64,000 nt of DNA from Bacteroidota bacterium (GCA_030147525.1 JASBVF010000015.1:1-64000); one strand, 5' to 3'. Counted from the first letter of the stretch, positions 53,871-62,356 are shown. The notes: generated by a model from the letters alone, not told the origin. Translations and numbers: made by a program.

Positions 53871-53894
53871 CTGTTGATTTTATCAAGACGGCTG

Positions 53895-53925
53895 CAAAGG
53901 TAAATACTTTTGGCGGAATTGCCAA
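53895..53925 (-). promoter_or_regulatory. Promoter of rimP-nusA-infB
   Basis: On the minus strand TTG (53925-53923), 20 bases, TACCTTTG (53902-53895), a perfect TAnnTTTG. The predicted start of RNA is about 53888, leaving a leader of about 55 bases before TTG 53832. Confidence 0.65.
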
Positions 53926-53985
53926 TATTTTAAACAGAGGAATACCGGAAGTTGAAATTCCAGCGTGAATGACCCCTCCAACTCG

Positions 53986-54570
53986 TCACGGTTTTAGTAT
54001 TTCATCCCTGGCCAGACGTTCTTCCACGCAGCGTACCAGGTTCTGAAGTGCTTTTTGCTGTTTGGGTTCCAGCACGATGGTTTGTTTGAAATCCTTGTAA
54101 ACGATGCGGATCTGTTCCACCTCCGTATTTTTCATCATTTGAAAAATCTCAACAGGGACTACACAAGTGTGAACGTACCTCCACATCAAAATTTTGCGGT
54201 CGAACTCCGGCTGGTCGGGTACATTGAGGAGTTTAAGTATGTTCCCGTCTGTAAACATCAGAAAGACGTTGTAGTCCGGCTCAATCATGTAGAATTTGCG
54301 TTCTACCACGCCAAGCGTCAGAAAGAAAGAACGAATGTTGTTCTCGTTGGCAAAGCTGAAAATTGCCTTGCCCTGCTCCACTGTTTCTTTGCCCTGCAGG
54401 TCTTCCTCGACATTTCCGGTAGCAACCAGGAAGCCGATGTTGATGGGCTTGGTAGCAATGATCCGGGTTGTATCAAATGCATCGAGCGTATCGAGGGCGA
54501 TTTGACATTGTGAAAATGCGCCGGGTAGCGAAACCAATAATAAAAATGATAGTGCGAGCAAGTTCTTCAT
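53986..54570 (-). CDS. Exported protein of unknown function
   Basis: 194 residues. Signal peptide (LLALSFLLLVSLPGAFS-QC), then an alpha-beta region (IIATKPINIGFLVATGNVEE, IRSFFLTLGVVERKFYMIE, YNVFLMFTDGNILKLLN) without recognised motifs. The acidic and aromatic composition suggests a periplasmic protein. It is followed on the same strand, at a lower coordinate, by the promoter region of rimP, so it is separately transcribed. No family recognised. Confidence 0.75.
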   Translation of the reverse strand: MKNLLALSFLLLVSLPGAFSQCQIALDTLDAFDTTRIIATKPINIGFLVATGNVEEDLQGKETVEQGKAIFSFANENNIRSFFLTLGVVERKFYMIEPDYNVFLMFTDGNILKLLNVPDQPEFDRKILMWRYVHTCVVPVEIFQMMKNTEVEQIRIVYKDFKQTIVLEPKQQKALQNLVRCVEERLARDEILKP

Positions 54571-54627
54571 CTCTCAAAGTTTGTTTTTTACCAAAAGGCA
54601 AAATTGGTAAAAATTGTTCGAAGCCGC

Positions 54628-54900
54628 TCATCGTTCGACATCGAACTCACTAAATCCCTTCATCTCGCCCTCCGTTATTTCTACCAGATCAACCTTTGCC
54701 AACTCAGGGCCTTCCCAGCACCAATTTACGAATGCCTGCAACTGGTCTTCCGGGCCTTCTGCTTCAGCGTAAACGCTGCCATCGGGCTGGTTTTTTACAA
54801 ATCCGGAAAGTCCCAGTTCCCTGGCTTTGCGGGAAGCTGAAGCCCGGTACCAAACGCCTTGTACCCGGCCGGAAATTTTTAAGTTGAGATGTTTTTGCAT
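54628..54900 (-). CDS. acyP: Acylphosphatase
   Basis: 90 residues from ATG 54900 (MQKHLNLKISGRVQGVWYR); an upstream in-frame start at 54963 lacks family similarity. Acylphosphatase hydrolyses carboxyl-phosphate bonds. Catalytic Arg in GRVQGVWYR (about 19) and Asn in GFVKNQPDGSVYAEAEG (about 37) are present. It is monocistronic and small. Biological role in bacteria is not well defined. Confidence 0.92.
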   Translation of the reverse strand: MQKHLNLKISGRVQGVWYRASASRKARELGLSGFVKNQPDGSVYAEAEGPEDQLQAFVNWCWEGPELAKVDLVEITEGEMKGFSEFDVER

Positions 54901-55072
54901 GTGTTGCGGAAATTGTGTTTTTGCGGAAAAATAGCCTGAGTGATGGAATTGTTCAAGCGCCATGCAATCATTTTAATAGATAAATAGGTGACGATAGCAT
55001 ATCTCATTTGTCCTTTCGCCGATAATACGGGCTGACATTTGTCAACGACGACATTCCTCTGGAATCTTTTAC

Positions 55073-55080
55073 TATTTTTG
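55073..55080 (+). promoter_or_regulatory. Promoter -7 element of the desaturase gene
   Basis: TATTTTTG, a perfect TAnnTTTG, 92 bases before the start codon. The -33 element is poor. Confidence 0.35.
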
Positions 55081-55172
55081 CGTCTCCCTTTTCGAAACAC
55101 TCCTGAGAAATCAACTCCTTTAGACTGCATAAATTATTTCCAACCTTTTGATTTTCAATTTGTTTCAAGCGC

Positions 55173-56270
55173 ATGAATTATTCTAACATTCGATTTTCGA
55201 AAACGAACAACGCTGAATTCTTTCGCACGCTCAACAGCCGTGTAAACGAATATTTTCAGCAAAACAACATTACTAAATACGGCAACTGGAAGCTCTATCT
55301 GAAGTCTGTTGTCGTATTTGCGATATTTCTGACGCCTTACTTTCTTATCATTTCCAACATGTTCAACGAGTGGATGATGCTCTTGCTGACCATCGTGACC
55401 GGTGCAGGTATGTCCTTCGTGGGCATGTGTGTGATGCACGATGGTAATCACGGCAGCTTCTCACGCCGTCGCTGGATCAATAACCTGATGGGTAGCTCCA
55501 TCTACATCCTCGCCGGCAACGTGTACAACTGGAAAGTACAGCACAACGTCCTCCACCACACCTACACAAACGTGGCAGGGCACGACGAAGACATGAACAC
55601 GGACGGCCTCATTCGCCTGCATAAGCATGATGAATGGAAAAGCATTCACAAATTTCAGCATTATTATAGTGTATTCCTTTACGGACTGCTGACGCTGAAC
55701 TGGGCTATCCGTAAGGACTATCGCCAGATGCGTGAATACATTTCCCGCGGGTTTGCCTTTGATAAAAAAATCAATCCTACGAAAGAGTGGACTATTCTTA
55801 TTGCCACCAAAGCCCTCTACATGATGGTGTGGATTGTTCTTCCGATTCTCTTGCTGGACATCGCCTGGTGGAAAGTTCTGATCGGCTTTGCCGTCATGCA
55901 CTATACCGCCGGTTTGATCCTTAGCATGGTGTTCCAACTGGCGCACATCGTGGAAGACACTGATACGCCGCTGCCTGACGAGACCGGAAACATGGAAAAT
56001 ACCTGGGCCATCCATCAATTGTTCACAACAGCGAATTTCGCTCCCAAAAACAAGCTGGTTTCCTGGTTTGTCGGCGGGTTGAACTATCAGATCGAGCACC
56101 ACATCTTCCCGCACATCAGTCATATTCACTATCCGAATATTTCAAAGATTGTGAAGGAAACTGCCATGGAATTTGGCTTGCCGTACAACGAGTACCGCTC
56201 AACCCGGCAGGCGATTGTTTCGCATTTCCGTATGCTGAGGCAGTTGGGCAGGCCGCCTGCATTTGCCTGA
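55173..56270 (+). CDS. Membrane fatty-acid desaturase (front-end/linoleoyl-CoA type)
   Basis: 365 residues. Non-haem di-iron desaturases insert a double bond in an acyl chain, using O2 and reducing power from ferredoxin or cytochrome b5. The three histidine boxes are MHDGNHGSF (HDGNH), HNVLHHTYTN and QIEHHIFPHISH (Gln in place of the first His, as in front-end desaturases). Four membrane segments lie around them (VVFAIFLTPYFLIISNM, LLLTIVTGAGMSFVGMC, ALYMMVWIVLPILLLDIAW, GFAVMHYTAGLILSMV). No N-terminal cytochrome b5 domain. It is alone and followed by a terminator. Substrate and position unknown. Confidence 0.9.
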   Translation: MNYSNIRFSKTNNAEFFRTLNSRVNEYFQQNNITKYGNWKLYLKSVVVFAIFLTPYFLIISNMFNEWMMLLLTIVTGAGMSFVGMCVMHDGNHGSFSRRRWINNLMGSSIYILAGNVYNWKVQHNVLHHTYTNVAGHDEDMNTDGLIRLHKHDEWKSIHKFQHYYSVFLYGLLTLNWAIRKDYRQMREYISRGFAFDKKINPTKEWTILIATKALYMMVWIVLPILLLDIAWWKVLIGFAVMHYTAGLILSMVFQLAHIVEDTDTPLPDETGNMENTWAIHQLFTTANFAPKNKLVSWFVGGLNYQIEHHIFPHISHIHYPNISKIVKETAMEFGLPYNEYRSTRQAIVSHFRMLRQLGRPPAFA

Positions 56271-56280
56271 GTTTTTTTTG

Positions 56281-56327
56281 AAAAAAAGCGCTGTGTAATC
56301 ACCCTTGGGTTTTGCACAGCGCTTTTT
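56281..56327 (+). terminator. Terminator after the desaturase gene
   Basis: AAAAAAGCGCTGTG pairs with CACAGCGCTTTTTT (56281-56294 with 56314-56327), giving a T6 tail. The region 56328-56606 shows no gene. Confidence 0.85.
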
Positions 56328-56606
56328 TATTTTAAGCCCTTGTCCTGTCCGGTTTCAGGATGCAATAGCATAATTCACCCAATAAAAACTGGTACCGGAC
56401 TTCCTTTCTCCCGTTGGATGACCAGGCCGGCTGGCTTTTCATCAATGTTAAACCTTCTTTTTTTACCGTTAAACCTTAGTTAAAGTGGGACTTGACAATC
56501 CAACCCACGTGACGCTAATGCGTTCATTCATAGTAAGTTGTAACGTTTTTTAATAAAAACTTAAAGAAAATCGCTTGTTACATTTCTGCCTGGAAGCACT
56601 CTTAAC

Positions 56607-56638
56607 TTTCGGCAGGCAAGAAGAATGCGTTAATTTTG
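56607..56638 (+). promoter_or_regulatory. Promoter of the first OmpH/Skp gene
   Basis: TTTC (56607-56610) lies 20 bases before TAATTTTG (56631-56638), a perfect TAnnTTTG. It is about 50 bases before ATG 56689. Confidence 0.5.
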
Positions 56639-56688
56639 GCGGCATTCTCAAATCAAACAACGACATCAAAAATCAAAATTTTAAAGAC

Positions 56689-57204
56689 ATGGTAAAAAGT
56701 ACAGTATTCGCACTCTTGCTCACGTTGGGTTTTGCAATTACTGCCAATGCCCAGCGCATCGCTTACGTGGATGTAAAAGTCATTCTTGAAAGCATCGATG
56801 AATATCAGAAAGCACAGAATGAACTCGATCAGATTGCTGCAACCTGGCGCCAGGAAATCGCCCAGGAGTATGATAAAATCAAAGGTCAGTACAATCGCTA
56901 TCAGGCTGAGCAGGTGCTCATGAGCGACGACGCACGCCGCCAGAAAGAAGAGGAAATTATGGAAATGGAGAAGCGGGTTCGTGAAATGCAGAAAGATAAA
57001 TTTGGGCCCGAAGGCGCTCTGTTTGAAAGAAGAAAAGAGCTCGTACAGCCCATTCAGGACCGGGTTTATGCTGCCATCGAGAATTACGCCAGCGACAAGG
57101 GCTACGATTTTATCTTCGATAAAAGCGGCTCCGCCGGGATGATCTTTGCCAGCCCCAGCTACGACAAGACCAATGAAGTGCTGGACCGGCTGAGAAGAAA
57201 ATAA
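56689..57204 (+). CDS. OmpH/Skp-family periplasmic chaperone 1
   Basis: 171 residues from ATG 56689 (MVKSTVFALLLTLGFAITANA-QR, a clear signal peptide); an in-frame extension to 56575 is unlikely as it overlaps the promoter. Skp/OmpH chaperones hold unfolded outer-membrane proteins in the periplasm. Seen: the N-terminal strand RIAYVDVKVILESIDEYQKA, a long charged coiled coil (about 45-115: EIAQEYDKIKGQYNRYQAEQ, EEEIMEMEKRVREMQKDKF) and the C-terminal DFIFDKSGSAGMIFASPSYD. It is separately transcribed from a second copy 150 bases downstream. BamA is not in the window. Confidence 0.9.
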   Translation: MVKSTVFALLLTLGFAITANAQRIAYVDVKVILESIDEYQKAQNELDQIAATWRQEIAQEYDKIKGQYNRYQAEQVLMSDDARRQKEEEIMEMEKRVREMQKDKFGPEGALFERRKELVQPIQDRVYAAIENYASDKGYDFIFDKSGSAGMIFASPSYDKTNEVLDRLRRK

Positions 57205-57242
57205 TTCAATTGTAGCAAAGAGGAAAGTTCAAGGCGATTTCA

Positions 57243-57275
57243 TTGACCCTCAAACCAACCTTTTTGCTACTTTTG
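57243..57275 (+). promoter_or_regulatory. Promoter of the second OmpH/Skp gene
   Basis: TTG (57243-57245), 22 bases, TACTTTTG (57268-57275), a perfect TAnnTTTG. RNA would begin near 57282, about 73 bases before the start codon. Confidence 0.6.
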
Positions 57276-57354
57276 CACACTTTTTTAATCGGACATTCCC
57301 TGCCGGCGAAAGCGCCACCGGGGAATACATCATCGTAAAATTATTACTCGTATC

Positions 57355-57876
57355 ATGATGAAGACCATAGTTAAAGCAGGTTTGTTGACTGTAATGTTGA
57401 TCAGCTTGGCCGTTGCTGCACAGGCTCAGAAATTCGGCTACCTCAATTCCGCAGCGATCCTGAAGGATTTACCGGAAATGAAGGTGCTTCGCTCAAGCCT
57501 TGAAGCTCACCAGAACATTTTGAAAAAAGATGGTGAAGCTAAAATGGCCGCTTTTCAGCAAAAAGCTCAAACTGCCGAACAGAAAAAGGCAAGAGGTGAA
57601 ATGACGCCGAAGGAAGAAGAAACCGTGACGGCTGAACTTCAGAAAATGCAGGAAGAAATTTATGCTTACGGCCAAAAGGCTGAAAAGGAAATTGCCGATA
57701 AGCAGAATGCAGGTATGGCGCCGATCCTGGAAAAAGTGAATAATGCCATCCAGGAAGTAGCCAAGGAAGGCGGTTTTCAGTACATCTTCGATGCGCAGTC
57801 CGGCGTAATTCTGTATGCCGACGAAACTTCAGATGTTACAGAATTGGTGAAAGCCAAACTTGGTATCAGCAAGTAA
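57355..57876 (+). CDS. OmpH/Skp-family periplasmic chaperone 2
   Basis: 173 residues (ATG 57355; the next codon is also ATG). Signal peptide AGLLTVMLISLAVAAQA-QK. Domains as in the first copy: N-terminal strand KFGYLNSAAILKDLPEMKVL, coiled coil (about 45-125: LKKDGEAKMAAFQQKAQTAE, EEIYAYGQKAEKEIADKQ) and the C-terminal FQYIFDAQSGVILYADETSD. The pair is a tandem duplication with weak mutual identity, a usual arrangement in Bacteroidota. It has its own promoter and terminator. Confidence 0.92.
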   Translation: MMKTIVKAGLLTVMLISLAVAAQAQKFGYLNSAAILKDLPEMKVLRSSLEAHQNILKKDGEAKMAAFQQKAQTAEQKKARGEMTPKEEETVTAELQKMQEEIYAYGQKAEKEIADKQNAGMAPILEKVNNAIQEVAKEGGFQYIFDAQSGVILYADETSDVTELVKAKLGISK

Positions 57877-57904
57877 CGAAACTTCATTGACCGATATAAA
57901 AAAA

Positions 57905-57943
57905 GAGCGGAGCAGCTAAGGCTGGCTTCGCTTTTTTTTTTTT
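57905..57943 (+). terminator. Terminator with T12 tail
   Basis: An imperfect stem (AGCGGAGCAGC with GCTGGCTTCGCT) precedes an uninterrupted T12 (57932-57943). Confidence 0.75.
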
Positions 57944-57948
57944 GCTGC

Positions 57949-57972
57949 CAGCCAGCCAGCGCTGGCTGGCTG
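57949..57972. repeat. 24-bp perfect GC-rich palindrome
   Basis: CAGCCAGCCAGC (57949-57960) is immediately followed by its reverse complement (57961-57972) with no spacer, built of CCAG words. It lies 6 bases past the T12 of the OmpH terminator and about 200 bases upstream of the ECF sigma factor gene. Confidence 0.8.
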
Positions 57973-58173
57973 ACAATATCCAAAATAAAACCTCCCTTTT
58001 CGCACGGTTGACTGAAAACCTTGAACTGGCGACGATTTTCATCCAAAAAACCAGAAGATTCCACGCTCCTGAATGCTGTATAATCATACGAAAAAGCTCA
58101 TTTTTAAGTCAATTTTTACTTTTTAACACTAAGTCTCCTTGGAGGTGCAACCCTCTTCCGCAATTGCTGTCCA

Positions 58174-58749
58174 TTGAGAGTGAAAAATGAAAGGAATTTG
58201 GACTACGGCAGTACCCATCGGGAAATCATTGAGAACTGTATGCGGAGCGACCGGAGATCGCAGTTCGAACTTTACAGATTGTACTCCCAGGCGATGTACA
58301 ACATCTGCCTGCGTATGGTGAATAATGATTTGGATGCCGAAGACCTGTTGCAGCAGTCGTTCGTCGATGTTTTCAGCAAGATGGACAGCTTCCGCTACGA
58401 GTCCTCCATCGGGGCCTGGATCAAGCGGATTGTCGTGAACAACTGCATTAATTTTTTGAAAAAAAGAAGGCTGAGAATTGAGTCGCTTGATGACCGTTTT
58501 CAACAAGTTGCGGATGATGAGCCGATTGAGGAAACAAAACTGAATGTGAAGGCCATCAACCAGGCAGTCAGAGAGTTGCCGGATGGCTACCGGGTCGTTT
58601 TTTCGCTGTACATGTTTGAGGGTTACGACCACAAGGAAATCGGTGATATTTTAAGCATAACGGAAGCAACTTCGAAGTCCCAGTTCAGCCGGGCAAAGAA
58701 AAAACTAAAGGAATTACTGGACGGCAAACGGTTGATGGTGGACAGTTGA
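58174..58749 (+). CDS. ECF-family RNA polymerase sigma factor
   Basis: 191 residues from TTG 58174; GTG 58180 and TTG 58198 are alternatives, since no ATG starts the conserved part. Region 2 (QFELYRLYSQAMYNICLRMV, DAEDLLQQSFVDVFSKMDSF, IGAWIKRIVVNNCINFLKK) and region 4 (RELPDGYRVVFSLYMFEGYD, IGDILSITEATSKSQFSRA) are complete. ECF factors direct transcription of stress or envelope regulons and are restrained by a membrane anti-sigma factor. The next gene (58822) is a candidate for that. They are separated by 72 bases. Confidence 0.92.
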   Translation: MRVKNERNLDYGSTHREIIENCMRSDRRSQFELYRLYSQAMYNICLRMVNNDLDAEDLLQQSFVDVFSKMDSFRYESSIGAWIKRIVVNNCINFLKKRRLRIESLDDRFQQVADDEPIEETKLNVKAINQAVRELPDGYRVVFSLYMFEGYDHKEIGDILSITEATSKSQFSRAKKKLKELLDGKRLMVDS

Positions 58750-58821
58750 CAGAGGAAAAACATCCTCGTCTGCCGCCTGTTAACAGCTGTGAACCAGCCA
58801 CTGAAAAAAAGAAAACTGAAG

Positions 58822-59358
58822 ATGGATAATTTGGAAAAATTCATTCTCGAAAACAGGGAGTCATTCGATGATGCCGTGCCGGGACTGAAGGTTTGGGCAA
58901 ACATCGACCGGCAATTGGACCGGCGCCCTTCCCGGCGTGTGGTTTGGATGAAACGACTGAGCATGGCAGCGGCAGTGGCACTGTTGCTGACGGCAGGTGG
59001 GGTTATGGGATTTTTTCTGGCCAATTCTTCCAATGAGCTGAAGTCGCTGGCCGACATTTCTCCGGAGCATGCCGAGATGGAGCGTTATTTTAAATCGCAG
59101 GTTACCAACAAAATGGCCCAGTTGGCGTCTTACCGGCAGGATACGTACGTGAAGCCCGATATTCAGGAATTGGATACACTATATGAACAATTAAAGATAG
59201 AGTTACAACAAGCGCCGGAAGGTGCTGAAGAGCAGATCATTCAGGCAATGATCAACAATTACCAGACAAAAATAGACATCCTCGAGCAAGTGCTCGAGAA
59301 GGTGCAAACTACCATTCCAACAAATTTAAAAACAGTAGAAAATGAAGTTAGTCTCTGA
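58822..59358 (+). CDS. Single-pass membrane protein, predicted anti-sigma factor
   Basis: 178 residues from ATG 58822 (MDNLEKFILENRESFDDAVP), preferred to a GTG at 58789. One membrane segment (LSMAAAVALLLTAGGVMGFFLA, about 47-68) divides a short acidic N-terminal cytoplasmic part, the size of an anti-sigma domain, from a helical periplasmic part (HAEMERYFKSQVTNKMAQLA, about 85-104, and the coiled end YQTKIDILEQVLEKVQTT). Position after an ECF gene and topology suggest an anti-sigma role, but no canonical zinc-finger or RseA motif is visible. It overlaps the next gene by 17 bases. Confidence 0.75.
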   Translation: MDNLEKFILENRESFDDAVPGLKVWANIDRQLDRRPSRRVVWMKRLSMAAAVALLLTAGGVMGFFLANSSNELKSLADISPEHAEMERYFKSQVTNKMAQLASYRQDTYVKPDIQELDTLYEQLKIELQQAPEGAEEQIIQAMINNYQTKIDILEQVLEKVQTTIPTNLKTVENEVSL

Positions 59359-60514
59359 AATTAGGCCATTTCGCCTGATCACAGGCCTGGCCTTAGCGGC
59401 GATGTTCGTGTTCGCTCCGCAGTTCGTCAGAGCGGGCAATCCTGAACTGCCGCTACAGCAGGAAGAGCTTACGGCTCAGGAATTTACAAAAACGATTAAA
59501 AAGGAGTTTCCGATCAACGCTACCGGTACGGTCAACCTGATCAATAAGTACGGCAAGATAGATGTGAAGACCTGGAGCAAAAGCCGAGTGAAAATCGATG
59601 TAACGATTGTTGTGAAAGCAAAAAGCGAGTCGTCGGCTCAGAGTGTTTTTGACCGCATCCGAATCGATTTCACGAACGGGGACGATTTTGTAAAAGCAGA
59701 AACGGTCATTTCATCCACTAAAAGCTCCTGGTGGAGTTGGGGTGACGACAACTCCGAGTTTCAAATCAATTACGAAGTCTTCATGCCGGAATCCGGAGCA
59801 CTCGACCTCCAGAATAAGTATGGCGACGCCTTCGTCGCTCCGCTTACCGGCAGGGCAAATGTCGATGTCAAGTACGGTAACTTCAGACTTGAAGGGATTG
59901 GAGGAGATTTGAACGTAAACCTTGGCTACGGCAATGGCACGGTGGTCAAGGCCAGAAATACTTCGGCGGATATTTCTTACAGCAAAATCAACTTCAACGA
60001 TGTGCAGGATGTAAACTTCACGACCAAGTATTCCAAAATTTCCGTGGACAACGGAGCCAACCTGAAAGCTGAATCGAGGTACGACCAGTTTTACCTGAGC
60101 AAAGTGAATCGCCTGAACTGCCAGAGCCGTTATGGTAATTTTGAAATTGGTGAGGCGGAAGACGTGGTTGCTGTGTCCCGCTACACTGATTTTAAGATCA
60201 ACCGCTTACGTGATCGTGGTGATTTTGACTTACAGTATGGCGGGTTGAGGGTTGAAAGACTTTCAAAAGGTTTTTCAAACGTCAATCTGGTAGGTAAGTA
60301 CTCCGATTTTAAAATTAATGTGGAAGAAGGCGCCAGCTACACCCTCGATGCGGCTACCAATTACGCCGGTATTGCATATCCGGCCGGCATGAATGTTACT
60401 TACGAAAAAGATAAAGGCACCTCTCACGAAGTGAAAGGCCATACCGGCACCCAAAACGCCCGGAGCGTCATAAAAGCCAACCTTAGTTACGGCGGATTGA
60501 AGGTGAAGCAATGA
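59342..60514 (+). CDS. Exported DUF4097-like beta-helix protein
   Basis: 390 residues. Signal peptide (LITGLALAAMFVFAPQFVRA-GN). The rest consists of short strands repeated every 20-25 residues with a YG/KYG signature: NLINKYGKIDVKTWS, LDLQNKYGDAFVAPLTG, VKYGNFRLEGIGG, LGYGNGTVVKARN, SRYGNFEIGEAEDV, LQYGGLRVERLSKG, LSYGGLKVKQ. It resembles DUF4097/DUF2807 adhesin-like right-handed beta-helix proteins. The start overlaps the anti-sigma gene by 17 bases, so it is translationally coupled. It is likely a target or effector of the sigma operon. Confidence 0.85.
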   Translation: MKLVSEIRPFRLITGLALAAMFVFAPQFVRAGNPELPLQQEELTAQEFTKTIKKEFPINATGTVNLINKYGKIDVKTWSKSRVKIDVTIVVKAKSESSAQSVFDRIRIDFTNGDDFVKAETVISSTKSSWWSWGDDNSEFQINYEVFMPESGALDLQNKYGDAFVAPLTGRANVDVKYGNFRLEGIGGDLNVNLGYGNGTVVKARNTSADISYSKINFNDVQDVNFTTKYSKISVDNGANLKAESRYDQFYLSKVNRLNCQSRYGNFEIGEAEDVVAVSRYTDFKINRLRDRGDFDLQYGGLRVERLSKGFSNVNLVGKYSDFKINVEEGASYTLDAATNYAGIAYPAGMNVTYEKDKGTSHEVKGHTGTQNARSVIKANLSYGGLKVKQ

Positions 60515-60540
60515 CCTGAAGAATCATACTAATTCAGTTA

Positions 60541-60583
60541 ATTAAGACCACTTTGACAGAAGCGTTGAGGTGGTTTTTTTTTA
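60541..60583 (+). terminator. Terminator of the ECF operon
   Basis: ACCACTT pairs with GAGGTGGT (60547-60553 with 60567-60574), followed by T9. Confidence 0.75.
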
Positions 60584-60620
60584 AACATAAGGCAAGGCAG
60601 CTCTGCTGCTGCCCTCTTCT

Positions 60621-61262
60621 CTACAAAAACGGATTGTGACTGCGCTCGTAGCCGATGGTGGTTGACGGGCCGTGGCCGGGAAATACTTTTACATCGTCGC
60701 CCAGCGGGAAAAGTTTGTTTTTGATGCTGGCGATCAGCGTGTCAAAGTCGCCGCCGGGCAGGTCAGTCCGGCCGATACTTTCACGAAAAAGCACATCGCC
60801 TGCGATGAGGAAATTGCCGTCAGGGCAGAAAAAGGAAAGGCTGGCCGGCGAGTGGCCGGGCGTCAGGAGCGCTTCCATTTTTGTCTCTCCAAACGTGATG
60901 ATATCTCCTTCTTCGATAAATTTTCCAGGCTCCGGCGATGGGTCGCCTGATGGAATACCGTAGAGTTGGCTTACCTGAGGAACGGCCTGAAGTACGGGGA
61001 GTTCGCCTTTGTGGATTTCAAGCTCGAGTCCCCAGGTGCTGGCAACGTATTTATTTCCAAAAACATGATCGATGTGACAGTGGGTATTGATCAACCGGAC
61101 TGGTTTGAGCTTGTTTTTACTGATGAAGTCGCTAAGTTCGATGCGTTCATGAGCCTCATAGCAGCCGGGGTCGAAAATGACACACTCGCCGGTTTCATCA
61201 AAAACAACGTAAGTATTTTCCTGGAAGGGATTGAAGGTGAAAATGGCTATTGATGCTGGCAT
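60621..61262 (-). CDS. MBL-fold metal hydrolase (glyoxalase II-like)
   Basis: 213 residues. Metallo-beta-lactamase-fold enzyme of the small YcbL/GloB-like group. Metal ligands: His61, His63, Asp65 and His66 in THCHIDHVFGN, a third His in LTPGHSPAS (about 139), Asp in LIAGDVLF and His in VFPGHGPSTTIG. Such proteins hydrolyse thioesters such as S-lactoylglutathione or related substrates; the substrate is not fixed by motif. It is convergent with the ECF operon. Confidence 0.92.
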   Translation of the reverse strand: MPASIAIFTFNPFQENTYVVFDETGECVIFDPGCYEAHERIELSDFISKNKLKPVRLINTHCHIDHVFGNKYVASTWGLELEIHKGELPVLQAVPQVSQLYGIPSGDPSPEPGKFIEEGDIITFGETKMEALLTPGHSPASLSFFCPDGNFLIAGDVLFRESIGRTDLPGGDFDTLIASIKNKLFPLGDDVKVFPGHGPSTTIGYERSHNPFL

Positions 61263-61381
61263 TTCAGTTAATAATTAATTTTATTCAGTAGTTGAAATAG
61301 CTAATTTTACAATACGCCTGCGAAAGTAGTAATTTAACCGATCAAAGAAACCTTGTTTACACAACACCTTCACCATCGTCT

Positions 61382-62356
61382 ATGAATCCCTTTTTTCAGC
61401 AAATTATTGTCGAGCATCTGAGAAAACACCCTCCACGCCGCTACAACAAAGGCATGAGCCAGAAAGCGCTGGAGAATGAAGCACGAAAAATGCAAATATC
61501 CATCAAGCACTATGTGTGGGATATTCTGCTGATTATCATTGGTGTAGTGAGTGCAGGGTTTGGGCTGAAAGGTTTCCTGCTACCCAACAGCTTTATCGAT
61601 GGGGGCGTCACGGGGATTTCGCTGCTGGTGGCTGAAGTTACCGGATTCTCGTTGCCGGTGTTGATTGTGCTGATCAATGCGCCTTTCATTACGATGGGGT
61701 TTACGCAAATGGGAAGGCGCTTTGGTATTAAAAGCATTGCGGCTATTTTATTGCTGGCCATTGTGGTAGCCACGGTCGAATACCCGCACATTACTTCTGA
61801 TAAGTTATTGGTGGCAGTTTTTGGTGGTTTTTTTCTGGGCGCTGGCATTGGTCTGGCTGTGAGGGGAGGAGCAGTTTTGGATGGGACGGAAGTGCTGGCC
61901 GTTTGGCTGAGCCGAAAAACAGGGTTGACCATTGGCGATGTAATTTTGCTTTTTAACATCCTCATTTTTGCTTTTGCAGCCTGGTTGTTGTCGGTGGAGG
62001 TGGCATTGTATTCCATATTGATTTATCTTTCAGCATCGAAAACGGTTGATTTTATTGTGGAGGGGGTGGATGAATACATCGGACTGACCATCATTTCAGC
62101 CGAACATGAGGAAATCCGGCAGATGATTGTCCATGAATTTGGCAGAGGAGCGACCATTTACTACGGCAAGGGTGGCTTTGTGGGTGAACACAAAGACTTA
62201 AAGCCGCTTGAAATCGTTTACACAGTAATAACACGGCTCGAATTGGCCCGTATAAAAAAAGAAGTGGAGAAAATTGACTCCGGTGCTTTTATCGTCATGA
62301 GCAACGTAAGAGATACCCGGGGAGGGGTCATCAAGAAAAAGCCGTTTAAACATTGA
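61382..62356 (+). CDS. YitT-family membrane protein with DUF2179 domain
   Basis: 324 residues. A charged N terminus (about 45 residues, HLRKHPPRRYNKGMSQKAL) leads to five or six membrane segments (WDILLIIIGVVSAGFGLKGF, LLVAEVTGFSLPVLIVLINA, SIAAILLLAIVVATVE, VAVFGGFFLGAGIGLAVRGG, ILLFNILIFAFAAWLLS) and a C-terminal DUF2179 domain (YIGLTIISAEHEEIRQMIVH, GRGATIYYGKGGF, FIVMSNVRDTRGG, about 235-318). YitT proteins are widespread; the transported substrate is not established. The next gene follows by 78 bases on the same strand. Confidence 0.9.
   Translation: MNPFFQQIIVEHLRKHPPRRYNKGMSQKALENEARKMQISIKHYVWDILLIIIGVVSAGFGLKGFLLPNSFIDGGVTGISLLVAEVTGFSLPVLIVLINAPFITMGFTQMGRRFGIKSIAAILLLAIVVATVEYPHITSDKLLVAVFGGFFLGAGIGLAVRGGAVLDGTEVLAVWLSRKTGLTIGDVILLFNILIFAFAAWLLSVEVALYSILIYLSASKTVDFIVEGVDEYIGLTIISAEHEEIRQMIVHEFGRGATIYYGKGGFVGEHKDLKPLEIVYTVITRLELARIKKEVEKIDSGAFIVMSNVRDTRGGVIKKKPFKH

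Noticed and set aside
53833-53925. N-terminal extension of RimP from TTG 53925
   Set aside because: The TTG is the -33 element of the operon promoter and the extension encodes the leader hairpin.
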